Below the pieces are notes generated by a model. The model was not told where the DNA came from. It worked only from the letters and a program-made list of their open reading frames with translations, and ran no database searches. Position numbers and translations under genes: made by a program. This document shows positions 62,988-64,000 of a stretch of DNA of 64,000 nucleotides, piece after piece (position 1 is the stretch's first letter; the number at the start of each line of letters is the position of its first letter). This DNA is from Cardinalis cardinalis (Eukaryota > Chordata > Aves > Passeriformes > Cardinalidae). Location of the stretch: NCBI GenBank assembly GCA_014549065.1, contig JACDOX010000132.1, forward strand, positions 892,747 through 956,746. Reading direction: 5' to 3'.

Positions 62988-64000
62988 GTATGCTTTCTGT
63001 TGGCCTTGCTATGACCAAGTTCCCAGACTTTCAAAGAGACATGTGATGGTAGATCTGTGCATGTGGAAAATACTGAGAAAGCGCAGTTCAGTGCATGCTG
63101 CTTGTGGCACACCAGTGACATTACAGAATTACATGAGATTACAGAGAAAAGAGTCAACTTCATAGCTTACAAGACTATTTGAAATCTCTGTTTTAAGTCT
63201 GTGACTGAGGGGGCCAAAGAAACCTTAAACAAACCTCATGAACACACTAGCAATAATTGCAGCATTCACAAGAGATCTTGTCCAAAGACAAGAAAACCTG
63301 CCTAAACCCTAAATCCTGTTTGGTAACTATTTGTGGTACAATCACTCTACTAGTATGGTGGTGACAAAAAGCAAGGAATAAACTGAAGCGCTTTCTAGAA
63401 ACCACATGGAGCATGTGAGTGTGTTTAAATTGATTTCATAGCTCTCAACATTCTCACTGGAATATTCCATGCCCTCATTAAGGAAAGCAGAAATTTAATC
63501 TTCCTTCATGTGCAGTTCAGATATATGTGGGTTTGTGCTGGATTAAAGTGTTCACATGGGAATAAAGTGAGAAAAGACAATTCTCACATTGATTTTGGAG
63601 ATCAGAAAATCAGTACCTGACGCTTGCACCACCAATATCAATATTANTATCAAATATTCAGGCTATGAAAAGGGAGGTGGGACAAATATGTCACTTTCAT
63701 TTCCCACTATTAGTCTGTCCATCACCTTGAGATTGTAGTCCTGGATCTTTTAAGTCCCAGTTTTAAGCAAAATTCTTTCTGAACACAGTGCTGAAGTGGC
63801 AGATGATATTGGGTTTGGGTTCAATAAGGAGAAAGGAGATGTTGGAAACAGTAGTGGGTAGAGGTAGATTAGAATTAATGGAAAAAGCATACTTCTAAGA
63901 GATCAGTGGCCTTGATTAATTTTATGGGGAAGAGGAGTGAAGAAACATAATTGAGATTAGAAGAGAGAGACTGAGAGAATTCAGTAATTTAGTATATAAA
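62988..64000 (+). other. C9: Start of C9 intron 7, to window end
   Basis: From the exon 7 donor to the end of the window there is no sequence resembling the next C9 exon, which should begin with the part that follows the MACPF signature strand. No repeat is recognised. Confidence 0.7.

Noticed and set aside
1..64000. CRISPR arrays, tRNA or rRNA genes, phage-like or other novel defence system
   Set aside because: No regularly spaced repeats, no tRNA-like A/B boxes with cloverleaf potential, and no such gene families. The window is ordinary vertebrate DNA.

Overview
This window is vertebrate nuclear DNA, almost certainly from a bird. The evidence is two recognisable multi-exon genes in tandem on the + strand, DAB2 followed by C9, plus several CR1 retroposon fragments and LTR remnants of avian type. 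DAB2 and C9 are also neighbours in the same order in mammals (human 5p13). In birds that block is Z-linked, so a Z-chromosome origin is likely but is inferred, not shown by the sequence. There are no prokaryotic, phage or CRISPR features, and I found no previously undescribed system.

Layout: positions 1 to about 20.3 kb are non-coding and AT-rich, with no recognisable exon or transposon; this is the flank 5' of DAB2. A CpG-rich block at about 20.99-21.85 kb, interrupted by a 225-base assembly gap (21472-21696), is the best candidate for the DAB2 promoter and non-coding exon 1. About 11.5 kb of presumed intron 1 follows and contains a perfect 21-bp inverted repeat at 31464-31508. Thirteen coding exons of DAB2 run from 33363 to 43812. 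They join in frame into 752 codons plus stop, close to the human length of 770. They include a 21-nt microexon (38252-38272) and a 630-nt exon (39627-40256) that corresponds to the exon skipped in the short mammalian isoform. The stop lies 5 nt before a last intron, and the 3' UTR continues in an exon from 44570 to a poly(A) signal near 45990.

From 46 to 53.7 kb is the DAB2-C9 intergenic interval. It holds an LTR-like remnant, an inverted pair of CR1 fragments and an older CR1 fragment. C9 starts with a phase-1 exon at 53739 (its signal-peptide exon was not found) and continues through six exons to 62987. These cover the thrombospondin-1 repeat, the LDL-receptor class A repeat and the first part of the MACPF domain. 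The remaining MACPF and EGF exons lie beyond the window. C9 introns carry another CR1, an LTR-like element and short tandem duplications.

The two genes are not known to act in one pathway. DAB2 is an endocytic clathrin adaptor in the cytoplasm. C9 is a secreted complement component that completes the membrane attack complex.

Scattered single N bases probably mark ambiguous or polymorphic positions: the only two inside coding exons both fall at fourfold-degenerate third positions.
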